Shown here piece by piece: positions 16,469 through 23,397 of a stretch of DNA of 64,000 nucleotides. Made by a program: the position numbers and the translations under genes. Position 1 is the stretch's first letter; the number at the start of each line of letters is the position of its first letter. The stretch is from Salinimicrobium sp963739625 (lineage in GTDB: Bacteria; Bacteroidota; Bacteroidia; Flavobacteriales; Flavobacteriaceae), in contig CAVUAU010000003.1 of NCBI GenBank assembly GCA_963739625.1, forward strand, positions 6,051 to 70,050, given 5' to 3'. The notes under the pieces were generated by a model. That model was not told where the DNA came from and did no database searches. It worked only from the letters and a program-made list of their open reading frames with translations.

Positions 16469-16825
16469 ATGAAAATAAAGCCTATAAAAACTGAAGAAGA
16501 TTATCAAAATGCTCTCCTCAGGTTGGAAGAGATCTTCGATGCAAAGAGAGGAACAGAGGCCGGTGATGAATTGGAGATTTTGTCGATCCTCATCGACAAT
16601 TATGAAAATGAACATTTTCCTATTGAAATGCCCGATCCCATAGAAGCCATTAAGTTCAGAATGGAACAACTGGGAATGAAACAAAAAGACCTGGAAGAAA
16701 TTTTCGGATTTAAAAGTAGGGTTAGTGAAATATTGAATAAAAAAAGAAAACTGACTTTGGCGATGGTGAGAAATTTGAATGCCAAACTAAATATTCCCAC
16801 AGAAGTCCTTATACAGGAGTATTAG
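16469..16825 (+). CDS. higA: HigA-type antitoxin, XRE family
   Basis: HigA neutralises HigB and represses the operon through an HTH. The 118 residues begin MKIKPIKTEEDYQNALLRLE, the typical HigA lead-in, and have an acidic middle. The C-terminal HTH (about residues 57-110) contains QLGMKQKDLEEIFGFKSRVS and EILNKKRKLTLAMVRNLNAK. The start at 16469 fits the family and follows the higB stop by one base; an earlier ATG at 16451 would overlap higB. It appears intact beside a truncated toxin. It may also be read through into the aminotransferase gene 14 bp downstream. Confidence 0.92.
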   Translation: MKIKPIKTEEDYQNALLRLEEIFDAKRGTEAGDELEILSILIDNYENEHFPIEMPDPIEAIKFRMEQLGMKQKDLEEIFGFKSRVSEILNKKRKLTLAMVRNLNAKLNIPTEVLIQEY

Positions 16826-16839
16826 TTTTTTTTGCAACC

Positions 16840-17703
16840 ATGAAACCACAAAAATCCTATCCTGACGAAGTTTTCCTCAATGGGCAATGGCTCAAGCCTG
16901 AAGAGGCTTTTGTTTCGGTGTTCGACAGGTCTTTCATGTTCGGCGACGGGATCTATGAGGTGACGCCGTTTTACAGCGGCAGGCCTTTTCGGCTGCAGGA
17001 TCATGTGGATCGGGTGCAGTATTGTTTGCATCAAATGAACATTTCATTTAATGTGGATATTTTGGAAGAGTTGATGCAGCAGGCAGTCAAGCGATCTTCC
17101 TTTGCTGCAGAAGATGCCGCCGTTTACCTGCAGATCACCCGCGGAACAGCACCACGTTCACATTTCATTCCCGAAGATGTTAAGTCCAACTTCCTGCTTT
17201 ACGCTTTTCAGGTGGATCTGGCGGATTATGAGGATAGATACTGGAAAGTGATGGCTTCTGAAGATCTTCGCTGGCACAGGTGCGACATTAAATCTACCGC
17301 TTTGCTCGCCAACACCATGGCGAATGAAGCCGCTATTTCTGAGGGATTCTACGAAAACCTGCTTTTCCGGAACGGCTATTTTACCGAAGGTTCTCACTCA
17401 ACGCTCTTCTTTGTCAAAAATGGAACCATCTACACTCATCCCGAAGGTCCCGAAATCCTCTCCGGAATAACCCGAAAAGTAGTGTTGGAGCTTTGCGACC
17501 AGCTGAAAATTCCGGTAAAAGAAGAGGCTTTTCCTGTAGCGGCACTTTCAGAAGTGGACGAGATCTTCCTCACCGGCACAACTACTCAAATCGCTCCGGT
17601 TTCTTCAGTAACCATAGAAGGAGAAGAAGTTTTTTCCTCTCAAAAAGGGGAAATTACGGCTGCGCTTCAGCAGGAATTCACCCGCATCACCAGGGAAAAT
17701 TAG
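16840..17703 (+). CDS. Class IV PLP aminotransferase (D-amino-acid / branched-chain type)
   Basis: This is a fold-type IV PLP enzyme of 287 residues. The N-terminal domain has FDRSFMFGDGIYEVTPFYSG. The PLP Lys is probably Lys151 in RCDIKSTALLAN, followed by NEAAISEGFYENLLFRNGYF and EGSHSTLFFVKNG. The C-terminal FLTGTTTQIAPVSSV binds the cofactor phosphate. The pattern is closest to D-alanine aminotransferases, which would supply D-Glu or D-Ala for peptidoglycan. Branched-chain aminotransferase or aminodeoxychorismate lyase are alternatives. Confidence 0.88.
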   Translation: MKPQKSYPDEVFLNGQWLKPEEAFVSVFDRSFMFGDGIYEVTPFYSGRPFRLQDHVDRVQYCLHQMNISFNVDILEELMQQAVKRSSFAAEDAAVYLQITRGTAPRSHFIPEDVKSNFLLYAFQVDLADYEDRYWKVMASEDLRWHRCDIKSTALLANTMANEAAISEGFYENLLFRNGYFTEGSHSTLFFVKNGTIYTHPEGPEILSGITRKVVLELCDQLKIPVKEEAFPVAALSEVDEIFLTGTTTQIAPVSSVTIEGEEVFSSQKGEITAALQQEFTRITREN

Positions 17704-17850
17704 TGTTCAGTCGACACTGGTCGGTATTAAGTTATGATAAACAGGCCCAATTTCGTGTTTCTTAGAACCTTCAGAAAACAAGCATTTTAGCCGATTTTCA
17801 TAAAATAAAGATGCTTAAGAGGTTAGGTATGGTAGTTGCAAATTAGATCG

Positions 17851-17858
17851 TATCTTTG
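17851..17858 (+). promoter_or_regulatory. -7 promoter box upstream of rimO
   Basis: TATCTTTG matches TAnnTTTG exactly. The -33 region is weak (TTAGG). It would give a leader of about 75 nt containing the hairpin at 17887-17919. Confidence 0.6.
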
Positions 17859-17886
17859 CAGCCCTTTAAGAAGACCTTCTTTTTAG

Positions 17887-17919
17887 AAACCTCACAGGTT
17901 TCTGAAACCTGTGAGGTTT
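17887..17919. repeat. Perfect 15-bp inverted repeat in the rimO leader (hairpin family A)
   Basis: AAACCTCACAGGTTT, a 3-nt loop, and AAACCTGTGAGGTTT. The same arms recur at 19414-19446. It lies between promoter and start codon, so it would be part of the mRNA leader. Confidence 0.9.
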
Positions 17920-17938
17920 ACAGGGTTAAATTTTAAGT

Positions 17939-19291
17939 ATGAGAACAAAGTCATTAAAGAAGAACAGGATCAACGTGGTAACTCTTGGTTGCAGCAAGAA
18001 CGTCTATGACAGCGAAGTGTTGATGGGGCAGTTAAAGGCCAATGATAAGGACGTGGTGCATGAGCAGGAGGGGAATATCGTGGTGATCAATACCTGTGGC
18101 TTTATTGACAACGCCAAAGAACAGTCTGTAAATACCATTTTAGAGTACGTAGATCTCAAGGAGCAGGGCGAGGTGGACAAGGTTTTTGTGACCGGTTGTT
18201 TGAGTGAGCGATATAAACCCGATCTGCAAAAGGAAATTCCGAATGTTGATCAATACTTCGGAACTACCGAACTTCCCGAACTTCTTGCTGCCCTGGAAGC
18301 AGATTACAAGCACGAACTTATTGGAGAGCGATTGACGACTACTCCGAAAAATTACGCATACCTGAAGATTGCCGAAGGTTGCGACAGGCCTTGTTCTTTT
18401 TGTGCTATTCCCTTAATGCGCGGCGGACATAAATCTACTCCCATTGAAAATCTCGTTACCGAAGCAAAAAAGCTGGCTGCAAACGGCGTAAAGGAATTGA
18501 TCCTTATCGCGCAGGATTTAACTTACTACGGACTTGACCTCTATAAAAAGAGAAATTTAGCCGAGCTTCTGGAAAACCTGGTGAAGGTGGAAGGTATAGA
18601 ATGGATCAGGTTGCATTATGCTTTCCCAACAGGTTTTCCTATGGACGTGCTGGAGGTGATGAAGCGTGAGCCGAAGATTTGTAACTATTTAGATATCCCT
18701 TTGCAGCATATTTCAGATGATTTGCTGAAGTCTATGCGCCGCGGAACCAACCATGAAAAAACGACTAATCTGCTGAAGGAATTCCGCAGCAGGGTGCCAA
18801 AAATGGCAATTCGAACCACTCTTATTGTCGGATATCCCGGCGAAACCGAAGCACATTTTGAAGAGCTGAAGCAGTGGGTGAAGGAGATGAGGTTTGAACG
18901 CCTTGGCTGTTTTACTTATTCTCACGAAGAGAATACGCATGCTTACAATCTTGAGGACGATGTGCCGCAGGAGGTGAAGCAGGAGCGGGCGAACGAGATA
19001 ATGGAAATACAGTCGCAGATCTCCTGGGAGCTAAATCAGCAGAAAGTGGGGCAGACCTTTAGGGTGATCATCGACCGTAAGGAAGGAGAAAACTACGTGG
19101 GAAGAACAGAATTTGATTCTCCAGATGTTGATAATGAGGTGCTTATAGATGCTACAAAAGTGTACCTGAAGACCGGAGAATTTTACGATGTAAAAATTAC
19201 CGAGGCTGCAGATTTTGATCTTTTTGGAGTACCTTTGAACGTGAAAACTGAGAAGCCCGCAAGAAAAGAATTGAAGGTAAGATCGGTTTAA
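17939..19291 (+). CDS. rimO: Ribosomal protein S12 methylthiotransferase RimO
   Basis: RimO is a radical-SAM enzyme that adds a methylthio group to the conserved Asp of ribosomal protein S12. The 450 residues have the UPF0004 domain (TLGCSKNVYDSE, NTCGFIDNAKEQS, GCLSERY), which holds the second Fe-S cluster. The radical-SAM CxxxCxxC is in GCDRPCSFCAIP, and the C-terminus is a TRAM domain (about 375-440). SCAIPLMRG-like context and GCSKN, rather than the MiaB signatures, favour RimO. The stop codon is 5 bp before the tRNA-Leu gene. Confidence 0.96.
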   Translation: MRTKSLKKNRINVVTLGCSKNVYDSEVLMGQLKANDKDVVHEQEGNIVVINTCGFIDNAKEQSVNTILEYVDLKEQGEVDKVFVTGCLSERYKPDLQKEIPNVDQYFGTTELPELLAALEADYKHELIGERLTTTPKNYAYLKIAEGCDRPCSFCAIPLMRGGHKSTPIENLVTEAKKLAANGVKELILIAQDLTYYGLDLYKKRNLAELLENLVKVEGIEWIRLHYAFPTGFPMDVLEVMKREPKICNYLDIPLQHISDDLLKSMRRGTNHEKTTNLLKEFRSRVPKMAIRTTLIVGYPGETEAHFEELKQWVKEMRFERLGCFTYSHEENTHAYNLEDDVPQEVKQERANEIMEIQSQISWELNQQKVGQTFRVIIDRKEGENYVGRTEFDSPDVDNEVLIDATKVYLKTGEFYDVKITEAADFDLFGVPLNVKTEKPARKELKVRSV

Positions 19292-19296
19292 AAATT

Positions 19297-19400
19297 GCCC
19301 GGGTGCTGGAATTGGTAGACAGGCATGGCTCAGAACCATGTGTCCATTAGGGCGTGCGGGCCTGTCTGCCGGCAGGTAGATTCGACTCCCGCCTCGGGCA
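19297..19400 (+). tRNA. tRNA-Leu(CAG) with a 20-nt insertion in the T arm
   Basis: The acceptor stem GCCCGGG (19297-19303) pairs with CTCGGGC (19393-19399) and the discriminator is A. The anticodon arm CATGG-CTCAGAA-CCATG gives anticodon CAG (reads CUG), and a long class II variable arm follows. The 5' T-stem half GCGGG (19356-19360) matches CCCGC (19388-19392). Between the 5' half and the loop TTCGACT sit exactly 20 extra nucleotides, CCTGTCTGCCGGCAGGTAGA. Without them the gene is 84 nt, normal for tRNA-Leu. CCA is not encoded (CACG follows). It lies 5 bp after rimO, so it may be cotranscribed. Whether the tRNA is functional is unknown. Confidence 0.88.
19361..19380 (+). repeat. 20-bp palindromic repeat inserted in tRNA-Leu, copy 2
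   Basis: CCTGTCTGCCGGCAGGTAGA, 19 of 20 identical to 5217-5236, sits precisely at the junction of the T stem and T loop. Confidence 0.9.
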
Positions 19401-19401
19401 C
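19385..19401 (+). repeat. Direct repeat at tRNA 3' end (att-like, left)
   Basis: ACTCCCGCCTCGGGCAC, from the T loop to one base past the tRNA 3' end, recurs with one mismatch at 20253-20269. Confidence 0.8.
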
Positions 19402-19413
19402 GAAAAACAATTT

Positions 19414-19450
19414 AAACCTCACAGGTTTTCAAAACCTGTGAGGTTTTTTC
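19414..19450 (+). terminator. Terminator-like long hairpin after tRNA-Leu (hairpin family A)
   Basis: AAACCTCACAGGTTTT (19414-19429), one C, then AAAACCTGTGAGGTTT (19431-19446) and further T. It has the same arms as 17887-17919. It can end tRNA transcription and, on the other strand, the downstream NTase gene. Confidence 0.8.
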
Positions 19451-19461
19451 TTTTCGAAATT

Positions 19462-19776
19462 TTATCCTTCTACTTTTTCCTTTACATAAAGAGTTTTTCC
19501 GACCCTATTGATGTGGTCTAAGAAGTTCTTGTTGGAAAGATTGTGAAATATTGAAAGGTCTATAGAATACGGAAGCATAAGATCATCAAGCTTCTTCTCA
19601 AGCTCAATCAAATCTTCGAAAGTGAGATTACCTTTTAAGCTAATGTCGATATCAGATCCTTCCCGATATGTTCCCAAAGCTCTGGAACCATAAATCACTA
19701 CTTCGTGGACCTCCGGAAAAGAGCTGAAAACTTCTCTTAACTTTTGCAGTACATGATCTTTTAATCCAAATTCCAT
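19462..19776 (-). CDS. MNT-type nucleotidyltransferase (antitoxin-like)
   Basis: This is a minimal nucleotidyltransferase of 104 residues with the signature GSX10DXD (IYGSRALGTYREGSDIDIS). In characterised MntA-HepT pairs the NTase AMPylates a tyrosine of the HEPN partner and so neutralises it. The upstream gene is the HEPN-like substrate-binding partner, and the two are only 3 bp apart once a frameshift is corrected. The pair forms a probable toxin-antitoxin module between a tRNA and an att-like repeat. The antitoxin role is inferred from family and context. Confidence 0.85.
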   Translation of the reverse strand: MEFGLKDHVLQKLREVFSSFPEVHEVVIYGSRALGTYREGSDIDISLKGNLTFEDLIELEKKLDDLMLPYSIDLSIFHNLSNKNFLDHINRVGKTLYVKEKVEG

Positions 19777-19779
19777 TGT

Positions 19780-20206
19780 TTATGATTCTTTGCTTTTTTG
19801 GATGCCCCGCATTTTTTCCCTGAAAGTCATTGAAGAGGGATAAGTACTTGTTCAAAATCGCTTCTGCTATTTCCGCTGCCGTTTTTTCGTCGTAAGTATG
19901 GGAGGTTTGATTGCGACTAACGATCATGTTCATCCAGATTTCTCCGTCACTTATCAATCCATATTTAAAGGCTTCCCGGGTAGCATCTCTACTTCCCCTG
20001 ATTTCGGGATTACCCTGATAAGCAAAATAATCTTTCATCAGATTCCAGGCGAGCTCGTGCGTAAACTCAAATGACTGTATCAGCCCTTGTCTTTCAAGTT
20101 CAGACAAAGCTCTTTGCCGACTAAGTTCTCCTGCCTTGTTGAGTTGAAGCAAAGCTTTTGAGTAATTTTCAAGGCGTTGATGCCAACGGATATCTTCTCC
20201 GGCCAT
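19780..20206 (-). CDS. HEPN-like nucleotidyltransferase substrate-binding protein (1-bp insertion)
   Basis: This is an HI0074-like four-helix HEPN protein. From the ATG at 20204-20206 it reads EDIRWHQRLENYSKALLQL, then FEFTHELAWNLMKDYF, then SRNQTSHTYDE, which fits the HEPN RNase/AMPylation motif RX4HXY. The frame as given runs on after LFNDF into the NTase gene. Removing one T from the TTT near 19832 gives REKMRGIQKSKES and a stop at 19780-19782, 3 bp before the NTase ATG, as usual for the family (141 residues). The predicted role is the toxin partner of the NTase. Confidence 0.82.
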
Positions 20207-20252
20207 ATTAGAAGGTTGTTTTACAAATGTAATCAATATACAGCCAAATCTT

Positions 20253-20269
20253 ACTCGCGCCTCGGGCAC
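20253..20269 (+). repeat. Direct repeat of tRNA-Leu 3' end (att-like, right)
   Basis: ACTCGCGCCTCGGGCAC, 16 of 17 identical to 19385-19401 and 868 bp away. The homology stops abruptly on both sides. The HEPN/NTase pair lies between the two copies. Confidence 0.75.
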
Positions 20270-20282
20270 TTAGAAGTTGAAC

Positions 20283-20316
20283 AACCCTGTCAGGGTTCAA
20301 GACCCTGACAGGGTTT
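20283..20316 (+). terminator. Long hairpin between HEPN module and aldolase (hairpin family B)
   Basis: AACCCTGTCAGGGT (20283-20296) and ACCCTGACAGGGTT (20302-20315) form a perfect 14-bp stem followed by T-rich DNA. It lies just past the 3' end of the aldolase gene. The same arm sequence occurs at 43810-43836. Confidence 0.7.
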
Positions 20317-20325
20317 CTTTTCTTT

Positions 20326-21384
20326 TTAAGCCACCGTGATCTCCTTCGCCAGGTAAACTTCCTGCACGCTTTGCAGGATCTCCACGCCGTCTTTTAAAGG
20401 CCGCTGGAAAGCCTTTCTTCCCATGATGAGTCCGCAGCCACCGGCGCGTTTGTTGATCACCGCGGTCTTTACCGCGGCTTTGAAATCTGAATCGCCCTTG
20501 GAGCCTCCGCCCGAGTTGATCAATCCAATCTTACCCATGTAGCAGTTGGCCACCTGATAGCGGCAAAGATCAATGGGATTATCGGTAGTCAGGCTTTCGT
20601 ACATCTCGTCATCATACTTTCCGAAGCCTATGTCTCTGAAACCAAAGTTGGTCTCCGGCAGTTTTTGTTTAATGATATCTGCTTTTATCGTCACTCCAAT
20701 ATGGTTTGCCTGCCCGGTAAGATCAGCCGCGGAATGATAGTCGGTGCCGTCTTTCTTAAATGCTGAATTCCGGGTGTAGCACCATAAAATAGTCGCCATT
20801 CCCAGCTGGTGCGCTTCTTCAAAGGCAGCAGCGATTTCCTGTATCTGCCTCGTGCTTTCTTCAGAACCAAAATAAATGGTCGCTCCTACCGCGGTTGCAC
20901 CCATGTCCCAGGCTTCGCGAACACTTCCGAAGGGGATCTGGTCGTATTTATTGGGATAGGTGAGCAGCTCGTTATGGTTCAGCTTTACAATGAACGGGAT
21001 TTTGTGCGCATATTTTCTTGCGTGCAGCGCCAGTACACCAAAGGTGGAAGCCACCCCGTTGCAGCCTGCTTCCAGAGCTAGTTTAATGATATTTTCAGGA
21101 TCAAAATAATCCTGGTTCTTGTAGAACGAAAAAGCTGCGGAATGTTCAATTCCCTGGTCAACCGGTAAAATATTGAGATAACCGGTTCCTGCCAGCGCTC
21201 CGTGGTTGTAAAGCTGCGCCAGGCTTTTTAGCACTTGTGGATTGCGGTCGCTATCCTGGAAATGCTCCACGACCTGTGGACCGGGAATGGTCAATCGTTC
21301 TTTTGAAATCTTTTTGCTTTGGTAATTGAGAAGTTCGTGAGCTTCTTCTCCGAGAGTTTCGGTGATCTTGTCAATAATATTCAT
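20326..21384 (-). CDS. Class I fructose-bisphosphate aldolase
   Basis: It catalyses reversible cleavage of fructose-1,6-bisphosphate in glycolysis and gluconeogenesis by a Schiff-base mechanism. The 352 residues match the archaeal/bacterial DhnA-type class I family: LPVDQGIEHSAAFSF, a KLNHNELL substrate region, the probable Schiff-base Lys in GVTIKADIIKQ, and phosphate-binding INSGGGSKGDSDF and GLIMGRKAFQR. It is monocistronic on the minus strand, downstream of the TVP38 operon. DeoC-like aldolases are a remote alternative. Confidence 0.93.
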   Translation of the reverse strand: MNIIDKITETLGEEAHELLNYQSKKISKERLTIPGPQVVEHFQDSDRNPQVLKSLAQLYNHGALAGTGYLNILPVDQGIEHSAAFSFYKNQDYFDPENIIKLALEAGCNGVASTFGVLALHARKYAHKIPFIVKLNHNELLTYPNKYDQIPFGSVREAWDMGATAVGATIYFGSEESTRQIQEIAAAFEEAHQLGMATILWCYTRNSAFKKDGTDYHSAADLTGQANHIGVTIKADIIKQKLPETNFGFRDIGFGKYDDEMYESLTTDNPIDLCRYQVANCYMGKIGLINSGGGSKGDSDFKAAVKTAVINKRAGGCGLIMGRKAFQRPLKDGVEILQSVQEVYLAKEITVA

Positions 21385-21482
21385 AAAACAGGATTTTTGG
21401 ATGGTCTTAAATGCTACTTTGCTGAAGATAAGTTTTTTATAAGGAACCGGAAGAAGCTCAATTCCTAAAAAAACTATAAAAA

Positions 21483-22159
21483 TCAGTGATATTGATTGAA
21501 GATTCCTTCATCAAAAGGAGTCCAGAGACAGGCCGGTAAATCAGCCTTTTTAAGACCGTTGTTCACCCAGGTGTTGGCGTTGTAGAAAAAAGTGCACCGA
21601 GCGGCGGGCGGGTAAAAAATGATCATCCTGATTGTAGCTTAGTTCCAGCGGCTTCGGCAGGATGTGGTCTTCTAATTTGAAACTATTCAATATATACTCT
21701 GCAAAGTTTTTGATATTGTTTCCGGTTTAGTTGGACCGGAATCATTGGTTTGTCAAACCTTAGCCGCTGCAGGAACTGCACATGCATTGCCGATGGGCCG
21801 GGTTGCAAAACTGCTCTAAAGGCGACCGGAAAATTTCCGCCTTCCGAAGGATTTTCAAAAGCCTCCAAATCGCCCCAGCTGAAGGAAACATAACTAAAAT
21901 CTATCCTTTTTGAGAGGGTTTTTTCCGAAGCAATGATCCTGCTCCAGTCTGTCACCTCATTTTTAAGAGGCAGAATAAAACTCATTTTTGCTCCGTCTGT
22001 TCGCAAATACATTGTTATTTCGCCATTTTCTGCACCACCCGAATTCACAGGGATTAGAGATCCTGCAAGAGCGGCAATAAAATACAATAGCAGCATGAGC
22101 AGGAAAGACAGCAGGCCCTTAGCAAGAAAATTGAGGATGCGAAACAGCAGTTTGGACAT
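21483..22159 (-). CDS. DUF2459 membrane-anchored protein (two 1-bp insertions)
   Basis: This is a DUF2459/TIGR02117 protein of unknown function with one N-terminal membrane segment (residues 10-34). The core motif is FSYVSFSWGD, and later come FRAVLQPGPSAMHVQFL. As given, the frame ends at RVYIE (21683). Removing one T near 21702 continues with AEYILNSFKLEDH, and removing a second near 21617 gives FYPPAARCTFFYNANTWVNN, ending FNQYH at 21483, a 224-residue product. The Cys-x(5)-N-x-N-T-W pattern is the conserved family ending. It is the third gene of the TVP38-aminotransferase-DUF2459 operon, overlapping by one base. Confidence 0.8.
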
Positions 22160-23397
22160 TAGGTCTTCATAAGGATGAGGTCTTTTAGCGCTTTTTTAAA
22201 GATTTCGATCTCTTCAAGGGTGTTGTAAGGGGCAAATCCTATTCTTATCCAGCCGCCACTGTCCATGACCGGGAAGACTTCGGCCATTGTAGAGGCATAG
22301 AAGTGCCCGTCGGCGATGCAGAGATTATATTTTTCTGCAAAGAATGCTGTGGCCTCTCGCGAATGTATGTCTTTTACACGGAAGGCAAAAGTTGGTGTTT
22401 TTTTGACATTTTCGGGAGCTCGGTATAGCTCAACTTGCGGAACACTTTTCAGGAATTCTTCCATTTCAGAGATCAAACCTTCCTCATAAGCTTCAATGGC
22501 CTGCATTCCAGAAATCAACTTCTTCCGCAGGGTATCTCCACTGCCAAGACTGCCAATAAAGCTAATCGCACCACAAAGACCGGCTATACCTTCATGGTTT
22601 TGGGTGCCGGTTTCCAGGCGGTATGGGATCTCGTTTGGCGCAGGTTGCAATTTCATGACCTCTAACTTCTCAAAAAGGGCCTTTTTGATCACTGCTATTC
22701 CCAGGTGTGGCCCGAAAAATTTATAGGCGGAACAAAAAAGCACATCTACATCGAGTGCTTTGAAGTCTACAGGGAAATGAGGCACAGCGTGCACGGCATC
22801 GGCAATGGTGAAAGCACCTACCGCTTTGGCCTTGTCAAAAATGGGTTTTGGATCTGTGATCGTGCCGGTGAGGTTAGAGGAGAGCCCGACAGCCACCAGT
22901 TTGGTGTTTTCGTTGATGAGCTCGTCCAGGTTTGAAAGGTCCAGGGTAAGATTGTCTTTATTTACAGGAATAAACCTTACTCTGGCTGTAGTTTCCTTTG
23001 CCAGCTGCAGCCATGGATCTACGTTGGCACTGATGATCGAGTTGGGTGACCACGAATTTCGTCGCCCTGGCTGAAAGAACTTCCGCAGGCTCATCGCCAC
23101 CTGGAAGGCAAGGCTGGTCATATTTTGACCAAAGGCAACTTCTTCGGCATCGCAATGGAGCAGATCTCCAACCGCCGATTTTGCCTCCTCCAGTAGCCGA
23201 TCTGTCTTTTGGCTGGTGGAGAAGGTGCCGTGCAAATTGGCCATTCCGGTAGTGATATATTCCAGCATTCTGTCAATACAAGGCTGCGCCATTTGCGTGC
23301 CGCCGGGGCCGTCAAAATAGATGGGAAATACCTGTTCCTTGTCCTTTATGTTTAACGCAGGAAACTGTGCCCGCACTTCTTCTATGGGAAAATTCAT
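22159..23397 (-). CDS. Class V aminotransferase, cysteine-desulfurase-like (hidden compensated frameshift)
   Basis: This is a fold-type I PLP enzyme of the cysteine desulfurase-like family (412 residues). Seen are the early YFDGPGGTQ, then LHGTFSTSQ, DAVHAVPHFPVDF (PLP-binding Asp) and the Schiff-base Lys in FCSAYKFFGPHLG, then RLETGTQNHEG. The stretch RRNSWSPNSIIS (about residues 110-121) is abnormal. Removing three single bases at about 23030, 23057 and 23066 turns it into DEIVVTQLDHQ followed by ANVDPW, the family sequence. A desulfurase, isopenicillin-epimerase-like or other lyase activity is possible. It overlaps the TVP38 gene by ATGA. Confidence 0.85.
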   Translation of the reverse strand: MNFPIEEVRAQFPALNIKDKEQVFPIYFDGPGGTQMAQPCIDRMLEYITTGMANLHGTFSTSQKTDRLLEEAKSAVGDLLHCDAEEVAFGQNMTSLAFQVAMSLRKFFQPGRRNSWSPNSIISANVDPWLQLAKETTARVRFIPVNKDNLTLDLSNLDELINENTKLVAVGLSSNLTGTITDPKPIFDKAKAVGAFTIADAVHAVPHFPVDFKALDVDVLFCSAYKFFGPHLGIAVIKKALFEKLEVMKLQPAPNEIPYRLETGTQNHEGIAGLCGAISFIGSLGSGDTLRKKLISGMQAIEAYEEGLISEMEEFLKSVPQVELYRAPENVKKTPTFAFRVKDIHSREATAFFAEKYNLCIADGHFYASTMAEVFPVMDSGGWIRIGFAPYNTLEEIEIFKKALKDLILMKT

